From: Myxococcales bacterium
Lineage (GTDB): Bacteria; Myxococcota_A; Polyangia; Palsa-1104
NCBI GenBank assembly: GCA_023248835.1
Contig: JAHFDU010000279.1
Span: forward strand, 1 to 5,537
Length of the DNA stretch: 5,537 nucleotides
Direction of reading: 5' to 3'
Position numbers and translations under genes: made by a program. Positions within the stretch are counted from its first letter, which is position 1; every line of letters begins with the position of its first letter. The notes beneath the pieces are model-generated. The model ran no database searches, had not been told where the DNA came from, and saw nothing but the letters and a program-made list of their open reading frames with translations. Shown here piece after piece: positions 5,465-5,537 of the stretch.

Positions 5465-5483
5465 TCGGCTACTTTCATTCGAT
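5452..5483 (+). repeat. 11-bp direct repeat across the protease stop codon
   Basis: TTTCATTCGAT occurs at 5452-5462 and again at 5473-5483, 21 bp apart. The first copy codes for the last residues of the protease and runs into its stop codon; the second is non-coding. It may be the scar of a small tandem duplication. Confidence 0.5.
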
Positions 5484-5510
5484 GTAAGCGTTCACGCCCC
5501 CCTGTCCGTG

Positions 5511-5537
5511 CACCCTGAGCGGAGCGCAGCGAAGTCG
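5511..5537. repeat. Left part of a probable dispersed palindromic repeat, cut by window edge
   Basis: The last 27 bases begin CACCCTGAGC and end GCGAAGTCG. This closely resembles a widespread intergenic palindrome in high-GC environmental bacteria that continues AAGGGTG, closing a hairpin with CACCCT. The second arm would lie just outside the window. Recognition is from memory, not a search. No gene is seen in 5465-5537. Confidence 0.4.

Overview
The window looks like a piece of a high-GC, predator- or soil-type bacterial chromosome, most likely Myxococcota/deltaproteobacterial. The strongest pointer is a membrane-anchored Hanks-type kinase with a C-terminal PEGA domain. A propeptide-bearing trypsin-like protease and GTG starts with poor Shine-Dalgarno sequences fit the same picture. 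This placement is an inference from gene style, not from a marker gene. No rRNA, tRNA, CRISPR array, transposase or integrase was found.

Layout. (1) Positions 741-1, minus strand: most of a class D (OXA-type) beta-lactamase with signal peptide and all active-site motifs; its C-terminal end lies beyond the left edge. (2) 742-936: divergent promoter region. (3) 937-1736, plus strand: a compact toxin-antitoxin-like pair, a 63-aa helical, acidic protein followed, with an ATGA overlap, by a 203-aa zeta-toxin-like P-loop kinase. (4) 1844-3403: a 519-aa Ser/Thr protein kinase (kinase domain, one membrane segment, PEGA domain). (5) 3432-4436: a membrane-dipeptidase-family (M19) enzyme only 28 bp after the kinase and probably co-transcribed with it. 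(6) 4437-4666: a markedly AT-rich intergenic stretch with several small palindromes. (7) 4667-5464: a trypsin-fold (S1) serine protease with a lipoprotein-type signal and an IIGG activation site. (8) 5465-5537: a short tail containing a direct repeat and what looks like the left arm of a dispersed palindromic repeat cut by the window edge.

How the genes may relate. Three of the families touch the cell wall or beta-lactams: OXA enzymes, zeta toxins (which phosphorylate the wall precursor UDP-GlcNAc in characterised members) and M19 dipeptidases (the mammalian member hydrolyses carbapenems). There is no direct evidence that they act together. The clear functional units are the toxin-antitoxin pair and the possible kinase-dipeptidase transcription unit. 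No clearly new system is evident. The points most worth a second look are the uncharacterised antitoxin, the repeated extended -10 motif placed almost on start codons, and the protease whose lipid anchor would sit on the removable propeptide.
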